Shown here one piece after another: positions 36,211 through 45,058 of a stretch of 64,000 nt of DNA (within the stretch, counting starts at the first letter, position 1; every line of letters starts with the position of its first letter). The DNA is from Gonatopus flavifemur. Lineage: Eukaryota > Arthropoda > Insecta > Hymenoptera > Dryinidae. The stretch covers positions 1,302,001 to 1,366,000 of the forward strand of contig JAFFJZ010000041.1 in the NCBI GenBank assembly GCA_018340375.1, given 5' to 3'. The position numbers and the translations under genes were made by a program. Under the pieces are notes generated by a model. That model was not told where the DNA came from. It saw only the letters and a list, made by a program, of their open reading frames with translations, and did no database searches.

Positions 36211-36706
36211 TAGGTTTAGACTCGATCTTCGAGGGGATGGAATCATGTTATCGACAATTTTGATTTTGCAACTGTACGTGGGTGATTCTCAGTTAGGAGG
36301 TATAAAATCTACAAGTTTGTGGTAAACGAACAAACACATTCGATTCACGATATTTCATATTGATTAGCTTATTTAGAGGTAACTCATCCATTTCTCAAGA
36401 TGGCCAACCAATTCATTCATCTTCCATGATTTTACAAGAAGCCAGGGGAAATACGAGATACGAACTTTTTGAGCTACTCATTTTTTTCGGTGTATAGAGA
36501 CGATCTGCAATCAAGTTTAGTTGTTGAAATCAATAGTTAGACGTCAATTTGTATGAAATAATGTTGAACGCATCACGTGAAATCTCTTGTAGACACTTTG
36601 TATCTCCCCTGGATATTTTGTTTTTCCCCTGGCAACTGATCAGTTGGCCAGGGGAGATACACACAGGGAGATACTCTTTGGAAGAAATTTTGAAATTAAA
36701 ACAAAC
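36211..36706. other. Mostly unique, with a CCCCTGGC hairpin
   Basis: CCCCTGGCAACTGATCAG and TTGGCCAGGGG form a hairpin at about 36627-36656. The phrase GGGGAGATAC recurs here and at about 37145. Confidence 0.35.
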
Positions 36707-37034
36707 GTACGCGGAGAAAAGAGATCTTCAAAAAATAGGAAAGTTCACTGTCATATGTAGCACAGCCGCCCCCGATATGTAAAATAGTAAATTATATCAC
36801 ATCGCATTATGATTTGTAGGCACATGAAATTCAAATTCAGCGATGCAAATTACAGAAATTGCTAATCTTCGCAGTGATTCACGAAGATGCTACGTGGAAT
36901 TGCATTTTGTAACACTTTACATCACATAATCAGTAAATTACATAGCTCAATCTACTGAAAACATATTAGAAACAAGTGTTGCTATATTAAATAGTGAACT
37001 CTGCTATTTTCTAAAAAGGCACTTCTCTGCGTGT
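36707..37034. mobile_element. Possible degraded CAC-type element
   Basis: Left CGCGGAGAAAAG and right (reverse complement) CACGCAGAGAAG, then AAAATAGNAAAGTTCACT on both arms. The ends are diverged and the TSD uncertain (TA on the right). The small ORF 36549-36782 overlaps the left end and has no family signature. Confidence 0.4.
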
Positions 37035-37655
37035 AGAGTTTTGACTTACCTGAACATTTGACAAATTTAACGCTGAACTTATCATAGCGTATCAACAATC
37101 ACGACAATAATGAATAAATCGTTCTCCATTGAGAACAATCAACCAGGGGAGATACCATAATTACATAACCTAGTACTCGAACCACGTTGAAAAATCGGGA
37201 AAAGTAATCAATGAAGCTTGCTAAACGATTCAATTGATATTTGTTGGCAACTTTACATCATTCCTCACCCCTTACAGGTGGATGGAAATTTTCGTGAAAC
37301 ATCCGATGATTATTCATGAGTATAAAAGTATATGCAAGAGGAGGATACATCAAAGTTGAGGGACATAATCTGAACTGAAAAAAGTCAGTTTCGAGAAGTA
37401 CGTTGGTAGTTCCAACCCTGCAACACGATAATTTATTAATGGAAAAACATATACAAAAAGTATTATAACAATATGATCGGAATAGGATCTCGTGTTCTAG
37501 TGATTTCGTACGATAAACGAGGAAAGGGCAGGCCAGGAAAGATATATTTCTTGCACTTTATCCTAAATTTCAGAAACACCATTAAAATTTCATCACTAAA
37601 ACATGCGAGACCCTCACAGCGACTAATGGTAGTTCTTATTTACAGCGGAATCGTG
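37035..37655. other. Unique AT-rich stretch
   Basis: ORF 37473-37748 runs into the next element and shows no domain. Nothing else is supported. Confidence 0.35.
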
Positions 37656-38025
37656 CACGGAGAGAAAAAATTTCCTGACGCAGCAAATCGAGGTATTATA
37701 TATAGAATAGCAAAATTTTTTGCTGACCTAGCTAAAAATTTGCTATAACAGCAATCGTGTTAGCTACGACAGCCATTTTTTAGCTGTGGCAGCGAAAAAT
37801 GTTTGCTCCGCCAGCAAACTTTCAGTATTATATATAGAATAGCAAACAAATTTTGCTGGGATAGCAAACATTTTTTGCTGCCACAGCTAAAAATTCGCTG
37901 ACGCAGCTAACAAGATTGCTGGAGCAGCAAATATTTTGCTGTCACAGCAATAAATTTGCTGCTCTGGCAAAAGGAACCCAGCAAAAGTAGATTTCGCTGC
38001 CACAGCGAATTCCTTTTTCTCCGTG
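37656..38025 (+). mobile_element. CAC-type 2-bp-TSD element, 370 bp, TTGCTG/CAGCAA body, copy b
   Basis: Second copy of 35841-36210 in the same orientation, target TG/TG. The complete ends, equal length and low divergence show that both are recent transposition products rather than a segmental duplication, since their flanks differ. Confidence 0.93.
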
Positions 38026-38529
38026 TGGCGTTGTATGTATCGAAGGGGTATATTTTGAAAATAAAAATTCACCCTTCCAAACTAATTTGACTGTTACCAT
38101 AACAATGCCAGGATTGGAATTGATCGACTTATTTCAGTAAATCAATTAAACTAATCGACGGTTATCATTACAATATCAAATTTCTAAATAAATCCATGTT
38201 CGCATTTACACAAAATGAAAAGATGTTTGATGTCTTATCGCACAGTATGCAATATAAGTGAAAAAAACATATCAACAATGTTTCGCGGACCAAAATACGA
38301 GGCTTTAATTAATAATATGTGGAAAACTGTTATCTCTGGTAAAATGCATTTGAAATTTTCACATTATTGATATTACTTTTAGTGTCCACAAGCTAAGTAT
38401 GAATTGTGGCATAAATAATGTGCATGCATAGGTTATATTTGTATTGTATCAACAAATACCCTTTTACGACATACAGAACCAGCTGGTAGTTAGTCATTTT
38501 TCGCACTATGAAATGCATCAATAAGGATC
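38026..38529. other. Unique AT-rich stretch
   Basis: No supported feature. Confidence 0.3.
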
Positions 38530-38898
38530 TTGCCCCCCACCACGTGAGTTCTGCGACCTGTATATACGACCGTGTACTAGCCCTTTTGATAAACTGTAAT
38601 GCTGAATTTTCAGTATTTTTCTTCCATTGCCGCAGGAAATACCTCTTAACTGAGAATCACTCACGTATCTTCGCTTCCCATCATCCGATTGTAATGAAAC
38701 TTATACTACGTCTGGATTATGGCCCCATAGGTGTCCCATGTAAGTTTCATCCCAATTGGTTGAGAATTTTCTTGAGTTTTTTTTTTATTCTTTTATGGGA
38801 AGTTATCAAAAACTGTAATTTCGGGACAAGGGCATGTTTTCGCTTCCTGTTATCCAATTGCAATGAAATTTATACCACGGTCCAGTTATGATCCCATA

Positions 38899-39525
38899 CC
38901 CTGGTAGAAATTTCTCTAGGAATTCGCTAGTTGTAACACTTGCCCTCACGAAAAACTAGAATTCCAATTCAGTAACTTTTCAGTTCAATCAACAACTTAA
39001 AAGCGTTCTTATGTATATAATATATATAAATATTACACTGAGAAAAATGTGTTTCGTAGAACTAGCAATCACAGAATTGTTGGCATTTTATTGTTGGAAA
39101 TACAATAATTTTTGTTCTTATAGCAATACATGTTGTCTTGTCAACAATAGAATTGTCAATTCAGCAATGTTAACGGTCATATTTTTACGATTTTTATTGT
39201 AGGTTGACATATGACAATGCTGAATTGTCACATATCAACCAGCAATAAAATTGCTGAATTGACAATTTTATTGTTAACAAGACAACTATATATTGCTACA
39301 AGAACAAGAATTATTGTATATTCAACAATAAAATGTCAGCAATGCTCTTATTGCTAGTTCTACGAAACACATTTTTCTCAGTGTACATTATATATTTATT
39401 ATATGTATACATATTATGTATATCTAATAACATAAAATATATAATAAATATACATATGAGGTGTCTAGTTTTTCACGAGGGGAAGTGTTACAACTCGTGA
39501 ATTACTAGACAAATTTCTACCAGGG
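38899..39525. mobile_element. CCC-type element, 627 bp, itself hosting another element
   Basis: Ends CCCTGGTAGAAATTTCTCTA and (reverse complement) CCCTGGTAGAAATTTGTCTA. Subterminal GTTGTAACACTTGCCCTC pairs with GAGGGGAAGTGTTACAACTC near the other end. The family A target shows ATA on both sides (3 bp, against 2 bp in most relatives). It shares TAGAAATTT ends with 11333 and 20320. Confidence 0.85.
39036..39383. mobile_element. CAC-type 2-bp-TSD element, 348 bp, nested
   Basis: Ends CACTGAGAAAAATGTGTTTC identical on both arms and continuing through GTAGAACTAGCAAT; target TA/TA. Inside, the words AACAATAGAATTGTC / TTGCTGAATTGACAAT recur in both orientations. It lies within 38899-39525, giving a clear insertion order. 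Confidence 0.92.
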
Positions 39526-39890
39526 ATAGTGGTCCCATACAGGTTTAATCACAATCCGTTGAGAAATGTGAAAACAGAGATCCTTTAGCAATCTGCATTG
39601 TTTGACGATGTATTTTCAAAAGTTGCAACACCATTGGTTGATTAAGAACGAGGAAGCCGTGTGCCAATTGGCAGAGTTTTTTAAATGAATTTTTCTGATG
39701 CAGGTCTCATTATTCCATCAGATTTTTCACAAGTTTCATTGTATAAATGATATTGTAACGGTGAACAAAAAAGATTACTTCCGTAACTTGCATATTCATG
39801 ACATGATATGTCATATGAATTTTTCTATCTCTTCTTTCGAATTCGATAGTTCGGATCAATGGGATGATAGAAATCATTCTTTAAACAGTC

Positions 39891-40265
39891 CCCTACTAAA
39901 AATGCCAGGCAGAACCGGGCGGAAAATTGTTGTTAGGCTTTGAACGGTTTCTCTCCCAGGTAATTCAGGCAAAAATTGACGAATTTTCTACCTGATTTGG
40001 TCCGGAATCACTGAATGGTATCATTCTGTCGAAACGTGGCAGAAAAATGTTCGTCAGTTTTTGACTGGATATCACAGTTTATGAATTCCAAACAGAACCG
40101 TCTCAACCAATTTCTGTCAGTTGTTCACAGGGTATTCCGAGTTGGTAATTTCGCACCAAATAGGGTAGAAAGTTTGTCAGTTTTTGTCTGGATTGCCTAG
40201 AAAAGAAACCGTTCAAAGCCTGACAACAATTTTCTGTCCGATTCTGCCTGGCATTTTTAGCAGGG
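39891..40265. mobile_element. CCC-type element, 375 bp, long TIRs
   Basis: CCCTACTAAAAATGCCAGGC and (reverse complement) CCCTGCTAAAAATGCCAGGC lead into about 65 bp of TIR ending in GGCTTTGAACGGTTTC on both arms. Words AAATTGACGAATTTTC / TTTCTGTCAG recur inside. The flanking bases (TC, AG) do not match, so the TSD is lost or absent. Confidence 0.82.
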
Positions 40266-40418
40266 AGATTCGGAAATCTCCGAATGATCGTTGAGTGGCC
40301 ATGAAATAATCATCAAAGAGAACTGAACAAGTTTTGTGGGTCAAAATGAGGTGTCCCTTATCATTGTCCGATCGGTTCTATATTGATGATGCTTCGGAAT
40401 TACTTTGATCATCACAAT

Positions 40419-40860
40419 CAGGGCTGGATTTCAAGGGGCGTTGAGGCCCGGGGCTATGAAACAATTTGAGGCCCCGCTCACTCTCTGAATCTGAAAGAGT
40501 GAAAAATCACGTTTTTCACTCCACTAAGTCTCAGAAGTGAGCCAGGCCGCTTCGAGTTGGATTTTCACTCGTTTCGAGTGAACCCTCACTCTTTCAGAGT
40601 GAAACATTGACTCTAGAATTTAGGTGGCTGTGAGTTTCTACCCTCAAACCTTAGAATATCATTCTAAAAGAGTGGAAATTTCACTCGAAATTTCGACAGG
40701 CTCACTTTTGGCTGGCTGAAGAGTGAAATCTCACTCTAAAAGTTTCAGAGAGCAAGATAAAAAGCGAGAGCAAGGAATGGTCTTCAGAGCTTTTTACATT
40801 AATTTTCTCCCTCAAATGGGTTCCCCCGGTGAACGAGGCTCGGGGCTATAGCCTCCCCTG
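40419..40860. mobile_element. hAT element, 442 bp, with 8-bp TSD
   Basis: Perfect TSD ATCACAAT (40411-40418, 40861-40868). Ends CAGGGCTGGATTTCAAGGGG and (reverse complement) CAGGGGAGGCTATAGCCCCG. Non-coding. Most of its interior is occupied by the element at 40481-40752. Confidence 0.85.
40481..40752 (+). mobile_element. 2-bp-TSD element, 272 bp, TCACTCT-word body
   Basis: Ends CTCTCTGAATCTGAAAGAGT and (reverse complement) CTCTCTGAAACTTTTAGAGT, target CA/CA. The body repeats TTTCACTCGTTTCGAGTGAA, TCACTCTTTCAGAGTGAA and similar palindromes. An inverted second copy is at 42560-42808. Nested in the hAT element at 40419. Confidence 0.83.
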
Positions 40861-40912
40861 ATCACAATACTTGTGATGAAAGGAGCATTGATCAATGCTT
40901 AGCACATCGGTT

Positions 40913-41130
40913 GGACCCAGTGTCGGACTGCCTTGTATCAAGGCCCCCGGCTGGGAATTATTTCGGGCCCCCTAGACAGAGCATACTCTTGGAAAAATCA
41001 AGATTTCATCATAATTCCTACAAAAAAAAGAAAACTGCAAACTGAATGGGCCATGTCACACACTGGTTGGACCTGGCCCGGCAGAACCATTGGCCCAAAC
41101 TTGGTCTGACTTTATAATTTCTGAGCTTTG
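40913..41130. repeat. Orphan hAT-like left end and a GGCCCA-word patch
   Basis: CAGTGTCGGACTGCCTTG, then GGCCCCCGGCTGGG and GGGCCCCC at 40919-40975, looks like a hAT terminus whose partner I cannot find. At about 41050-41105 a TTGGACCTGGCCCGG / TTGGCCCAAACTTGG patch resembles the block at 27580. Confidence 0.4.
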
Positions 41131-41540
41131 GCCAAGCTCATTTCAATGGAAAATTTTTTCATTCAATTAAAATTCTGTTTCAATTTGAAAATTCTTCCTT
41201 TCAACTTGATGAAAACTCTTCTCATTGAATTTAATTCCTATTTCATTGGAAGGAAAAGATTTATTAGAATGAGGGCGAAGAAAATTGCCTTTCAGTCTAA
41301 GAAATTGGGTTCTCAGTGTAGGGAAATCGGTATTTTTGCACATCAAGGAAAACTCTCGATCAGGTATGTCCATTCTACGTGTCTCAAGTTGCTTCAACTT
41401 GTACCAAACCAATTGATTTGTTTCCATATTTAAGAATAGCGGATCCGAAATACTTGGGGGAAGTTGAGGCAGCTTGAACTTTCCTGGAATGTTACCAAAA
41501 GCTGGAACACTCGTTGTTTTCGCTCCAACGCCTGGAAAAA

Positions 41541-42515
41541 CCCAACGAACAAAAAGATATCTGTTAGTATCTAAAAAATGTCTTAAAATTATGGAAAATG
41601 TCTTGGAAGACTTTCGTGAAGATATCTTCTCGGCATCTAACAGATGTCTTATGCAACAAATTTCAACAAGTTTTAGATATCTCAAAAAGGTCTTGCAAAA
41701 GATACGTTTTAGATATGTGGGAGAACTTTTTAAGATGCCTCAAGATATGTTGTTGATTCTTTTAAGATACCCCACACAGCAATTTTGGTCTCCAAGATGT
41801 CTTGAGGAACTGCTCCGAAAAGTTTAAGAAGTCTCATGCAACATGAGAAAATATCCTTGAGATGTCTAAAACAGTTCCCACTTCTAACAGACATCTGAAA
41901 GCTATCTTTTGGAAGTAAGAACTGTTTTAGATCTCTTAAAGATATCTTTTCATGTTGCCTAAGACTTCTTAAATTTGGCTTGAGATATCTTTTAGAACTG
42001 AAATGCCGTGTGGGACGTTTCAGGTTTTTCCAAGATACGTTTTAAATATCTTCCAGACATGTTTTAGGTATCTTTAACATCACTTTTCGGAATCATTAAA
42101 ACATCCCAGACAGCACAAAAGGATCACTAATGAGTTCTGAAAAAGGAAGGATGGCGTGAATTTTGCACACATAACAATTCATTATCTTCGAAGATGTCTT
42201 GGAAGACATCTTTTGGAGGTCTTTTAGATATCTTTTAGACCAAAGAAGAGTTTGAGACATCTAAAAGACATCTGAATGTGTTGCGCAAGACATCTTAAAC
42301 TTATCCAAAAGACATCGCAAGACATGAATTGTTATGTAGGAGATATCATTCAGAAACTCTCTCAAGATGTCTAAAAGATATCATTTCGATATATCCTGAA
42401 GATATCTTTTTCTTACGTCGTGTAGATATCTAAAAGACATCATTTCGATGTCTCTAAAAGATGTCTTCCTAAAGATATCTTATAGGTGTCTTCAAGACCT
42501 TCGGTGTTTGTTGGG
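41541..42515. mobile_element. 2-bp-TSD element, 975 bp, AAGATATCTTTTAGA-word body
   Basis: Ends CCCAACGAACAAAAAGATAT and (reverse complement) CCCAACAAACACCGAAGGTC with AA on both sides. Nearly the whole length consists of variants of AAAGATATCTTTTAGACATC in both orientations. It hosts 41771-42014. The ORFs 41167-41685 and 41474-41827 read through repeats and are not genes. Confidence 0.8.
41771..42014. mobile_element. CCC-type 2-bp-TSD element, 244 bp, inside a body with the same word
   Basis: Ends CCCACACAGCAATTTTGG and (reverse complement) CCCACACGGCATTTCAGTTC, target AC/AC. Its own body uses the same AAGATGTCTT / AGATATCTTTTAG word as the host element. A second, end-less copy lies at 42914-43167. 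Confidence 0.78.
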
Positions 42516-42559
42516 AACTGGACTTCGCGCTTAAAGGCTTAGGCTGAAATCAAGTCTAA

Positions 42560-42808
42560 AGTTTGTAGAGTGAGATTTCATTCGTCAGCGAGCCAGAAGT
42601 GAGCTTGTTGAAATTTCGACTGAAAGCCCACTTTTTTAGAGCGATAGTCAAAGGTTTGAGGTTAGGAACTCACAGTCACTCCAATTTCAGAGTGAATTTT
42701 TGACTCTCAAAGAGGGAGGGTTCACTCGAAACGAGTGAAAATCCCACTTGAAGTGAACTGGTTCATTTTTTAGACTTAGTGGAATGAAACACTTCCAGAT
42801 TTAGAGAG
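42560..42808 (-). mobile_element. Second copy of the TCACTCT-word element, inverted
   Basis: Read on the minus strand from 42808 it begins CTCTCTAAATCTGGAAGTGT and follows the element at 40481 in order (CACTAAGTCT, TTTCACTCGTTTCGAGTGAA, AAATTTCGA). The other end is diverged. Confidence 0.72.
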
Positions 42809-42913
42809 AAAAGACTTTTTGATGTTCCATTGTACAATAATCATTAGAATTAATGTGTTAAAATGAAGTGAAAAAACAATCACAGCTAGAATCTAGCAGT
42901 CGACTGCTGTAAC

Positions 42914-43167
42914 TTCGCACACAGCACTTTTAATCTTCAAGATATCTTGAGAAACTATTTAAAAAAGTTGAAGAAGTTTTATGCAACACGAAAAGATATC
43001 TTCCAAATGTTTAAAACAGTTTTTACTCCTAAAAGACATCTAAAATATATCTTTTAGAAAATCTGATACTTGTCTTTCGGGATGATATCGGGATATGATT
43101 TAGACATCTGCGTGTTGCCTAAGACTTCTTAAGTTTGCCTTGAGATATGTTTTAGACATGAAATTTA
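42914..43167 (+). mobile_element. Second copy of the CCCACACAGCA element, right end lost
   Basis: CACACAGCACTTTTAATC, TCTTGAG, GAAGAAGTTTTATGCAACA, TAAAACAGTTTTTACTCCTA and GTTGCCTAAGACTTCTTAA follow the order of 41771-42014. The expected right terminus is missing after 43167. Confidence 0.72.
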
Positions 43168-43526
43168 CTTGAATTTTCAATCAAATGTTGTTTTGGAGAG
43201 ACACATTACTTGGTAACAAATATTTGTTCACCTCTCAGAAGAAAAGTATGGTAAGAGAACTTGCGGATTCATAAATTTCCGAAGTATTCAGGAATTAGTT
43301 TTTGGGGAAAAAACTTTTAAACTTCATTGAAAGTTTGTTTTACAGTTAATTAGAAAAAAAACAATGAATATCCAAATGGATACTGGTAAGTAAAATTCTT
43401 TCTAGGTACCCAATCCCATTGAATTTTAGTTGAACTCGCGATAAATGCAATAACGTTCTCAAAAATACAAATTTCCACGATCTCTTTTTACAAGTCACGC
43501 TCGAGAAACTTTATAACTACTTGTAG
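43168..43526. other. Unique stretch upstream of a possible exon
   Basis: A splice-like pair TTTTACAG (ending 43345) and ACTG/GTAAGT (about 43386) surrounds 41 bases with a short ATG frame. It does not fit in phase with neighbouring candidates and may be chance. Confidence 0.3.
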
Positions 43527-43818
43527 TTATCAGGTTAACATCAAAAGATATTTCAAACCAACACTTCCGCCTGAACCTGAAGAACCAATGTTTCCAAAGA
43601 AACCAATAAAAGAAATATTTCCATTCTATGCAAGACATTTATGTCACGTAATCGACGCACGCTATTGTACATCTTTCCAAGAATGTAATTATCCACATTT
43701 TCCACATTGCAAATGGTTTCTTTGGGTATTCTACGACGACAGTTTGATTATTCCCAATGATATTATAAGTTCGAAGACCTATTTTCTTCCACGTCTATTC
43801 TTCAAAGTTTTTGTCTAA
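43527..43818 (+). CDS. Possible terminal exon: proline-rich, four-cysteine secreted segment
   Basis: After an acceptor (CTACTTGTAG, AG at 43525-43526) one base plus 96 open codons run to TAA at 43816. Codon choice is not that of repeats. The predicted segment starts YQVNIKRYF, has a proline/glutamate stretch (PTLPPEPEEPMFPKKP), then four cysteines spaced C-x7-C-x5-C-x7-C within a region rich in H, F, Y and W, and a hydrophobic tail. Joined in phase to the signal-peptide exon at 33573, it would give a 111-residue secreted protein. The frame is also open upstream of the acceptor to a TGA near 43420, with no ATG. No family recognised. The acceptor's pyrimidine tract is only moderate. Confidence 0.35.
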
Positions 43819-44876
43819 TATACCGTAACCGATCGAGAAGAAGGATTTCGCATCCGTGCTACGTAATTCAAAAAATTTCTGTCCAAGTGTATTCTTCTTG
43901 GACGCAGTCCACGAGAGATCGTTTCTCAACGTGGCACGATCGTAAAAAGAATACAAAATCACGAGGAAGAAGAGTCGAAGAATAGATAAGCGAGTGTGAA
44001 AGGAGTAGCACTTAGCGCATCTGTGGTTTTCAATGAACATCGACGTTGTATACTAGCACGAAACTGTAAAACCGCAAAACTCGAAGGAATAGTAAAAAGC
44101 GTGTTTTAATCACTTCTTCACCTTCTGATCTCTTCACCGTGAAGACTTGAACCAGTCTTGTTTCTGCAACATCATCGTCAACGTCGTCGTCTTTGTCGTT
44201 TCTCCTCCATTATTATATTTTTCTAATGTTGTTTTTTGTTGTTTATATTCACATGGATATGGAACGTTGATGAGAAACGATCGTAAGAAATATATTTCAT
44301 CAGGAGGAAATTTCTTGCTTCTATCGCACAGTCGTGGAATTGGAATTCAGTAGAGTTTTTTAATCCGATCGGATTCATTTATATGCACAATGGATTCCAG
44401 CGTAAGAAGTTGAATGTTCTTTGATTGAAATATAGCGTAAAATATGTATCAAAATTGAATCATTTCTTATAATTATTAAGTACTGGAAATAAATTCAACA
44501 ATAGAGAAATAAAATTATAATAATATTGATAATAGAATATAGATTGGTGCAGGGCTGATTGCCAAGCCCTGGCAATTTACATAAAATTGATCTTAATCGA
44601 CATATGACAAAGTTTCCTAATCTGAGCTATGTTGTGGCATTCTCAAATCGATGCTCAATTTTTATTTGGGTACACAATGAAAAATACCGATCGAAAATTG
44701 AATTCTTTTTATAAACATTTGAGACTTACTCTCACTTTTCGGATAAACCACAAACGGAGAGATTTAGGAAACAGACTTTGACATGGAAATACAAAATATT
44801 AAAGATACTGTATATAAACAGTAACGTTTAAGATTGAAATTTGGAATGCTGAATGTTGAATTTTGTGAAGCGCGTT
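43819..44876. other. Unique stretch; small GCCAAGCCCTGGC patch
   Basis: A TTGCCAAGCCCTGGCAATTT hairpin at about 44560 recalls the GGCCCA-word blocks. No gene is seen. Confidence 0.3.
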
Positions 44877-45058
44877 CACTCAAAAAGATTATTTTGTTGA
44901 AATGTGATCAAGAAAAGAAGAAAAATGTTATTATCCCAACAAAATTTTTGTTGTTTCAATCAAATTAGTTCTTTTGTTGGAATAATAACAAAAAAATGTC
45001 ATCATCTCAACGAAAGAGTTTTGTTGACCACCTGTCAACAAAATAATTTTTTTCAGTG
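44877..45058. mobile_element. CAC-type 2-bp-TSD element, 182 bp
   Basis: Ends CACTCAAAAAGATTATTTTG and (reverse complement) CACTGAAAAAAATTATTTTG, then TTGA; target TT/TT. The body repeats CAACAAAA / TTTTGTTG words, giving a hairpin around AACAAAATTTTTGTTG. Confidence 0.87.

Larger units (their letters stand above)
34560..36290 (+). repeat. Dispersed repeat family A, copy split by three elements
   Basis: Starts near the GTATGTCTGTCTGCTGTGTA tract, runs through TATCCGATTGCAATGAAACT, ATATGAGTTACATCCGAATC and CATCCGAATGCCATCAAACT. After removal of 35003-35231, 35487-35711 and 35841-36210 it continues in the same order as copies 1 and 22330. This makes it the best copy for reconstructing the family. 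A further word-rich block at about 35280-35447 ends in CACAGTG and may be another insertion. Confidence 0.7.
38530..39660 (+). repeat. Dispersed repeat family A, copy split by a nested pair
   Basis: CATCCGATTGTAATGAAACT, CCATGTAAGTTTCATCCCAA and a second TATCCAATTGCAATGAAATT show that the family carries an internal imperfect repetition. After removal of 38899-39525 the phrase ATGATCCCATAGTGGTCCCA is restored. Confidence 0.65.

Noticed and set aside
35841..38025. Long terminal repeats of one retroelement
   Set aside because: The two 370-bp copies have TIRs rather than TG..CA ends, each has its own different 2-bp TSD, and no gag/pol lies between them.
41167..41685. Longest ORF not explained by a transposase (172 codons, minus)
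   Set aside because: About a third of it lies in the AGATATCT-word body and the rest in repetitive flanks. It has no domain, and a long opposite-strand ORF overlaps it.
43346..43386. 41-base exon with ATG between TTTTACAG and GTAAGT
   Set aside because: The phase does not connect to the frame at 43527 or to the donor at 33617, and the coding part is only seven codons.
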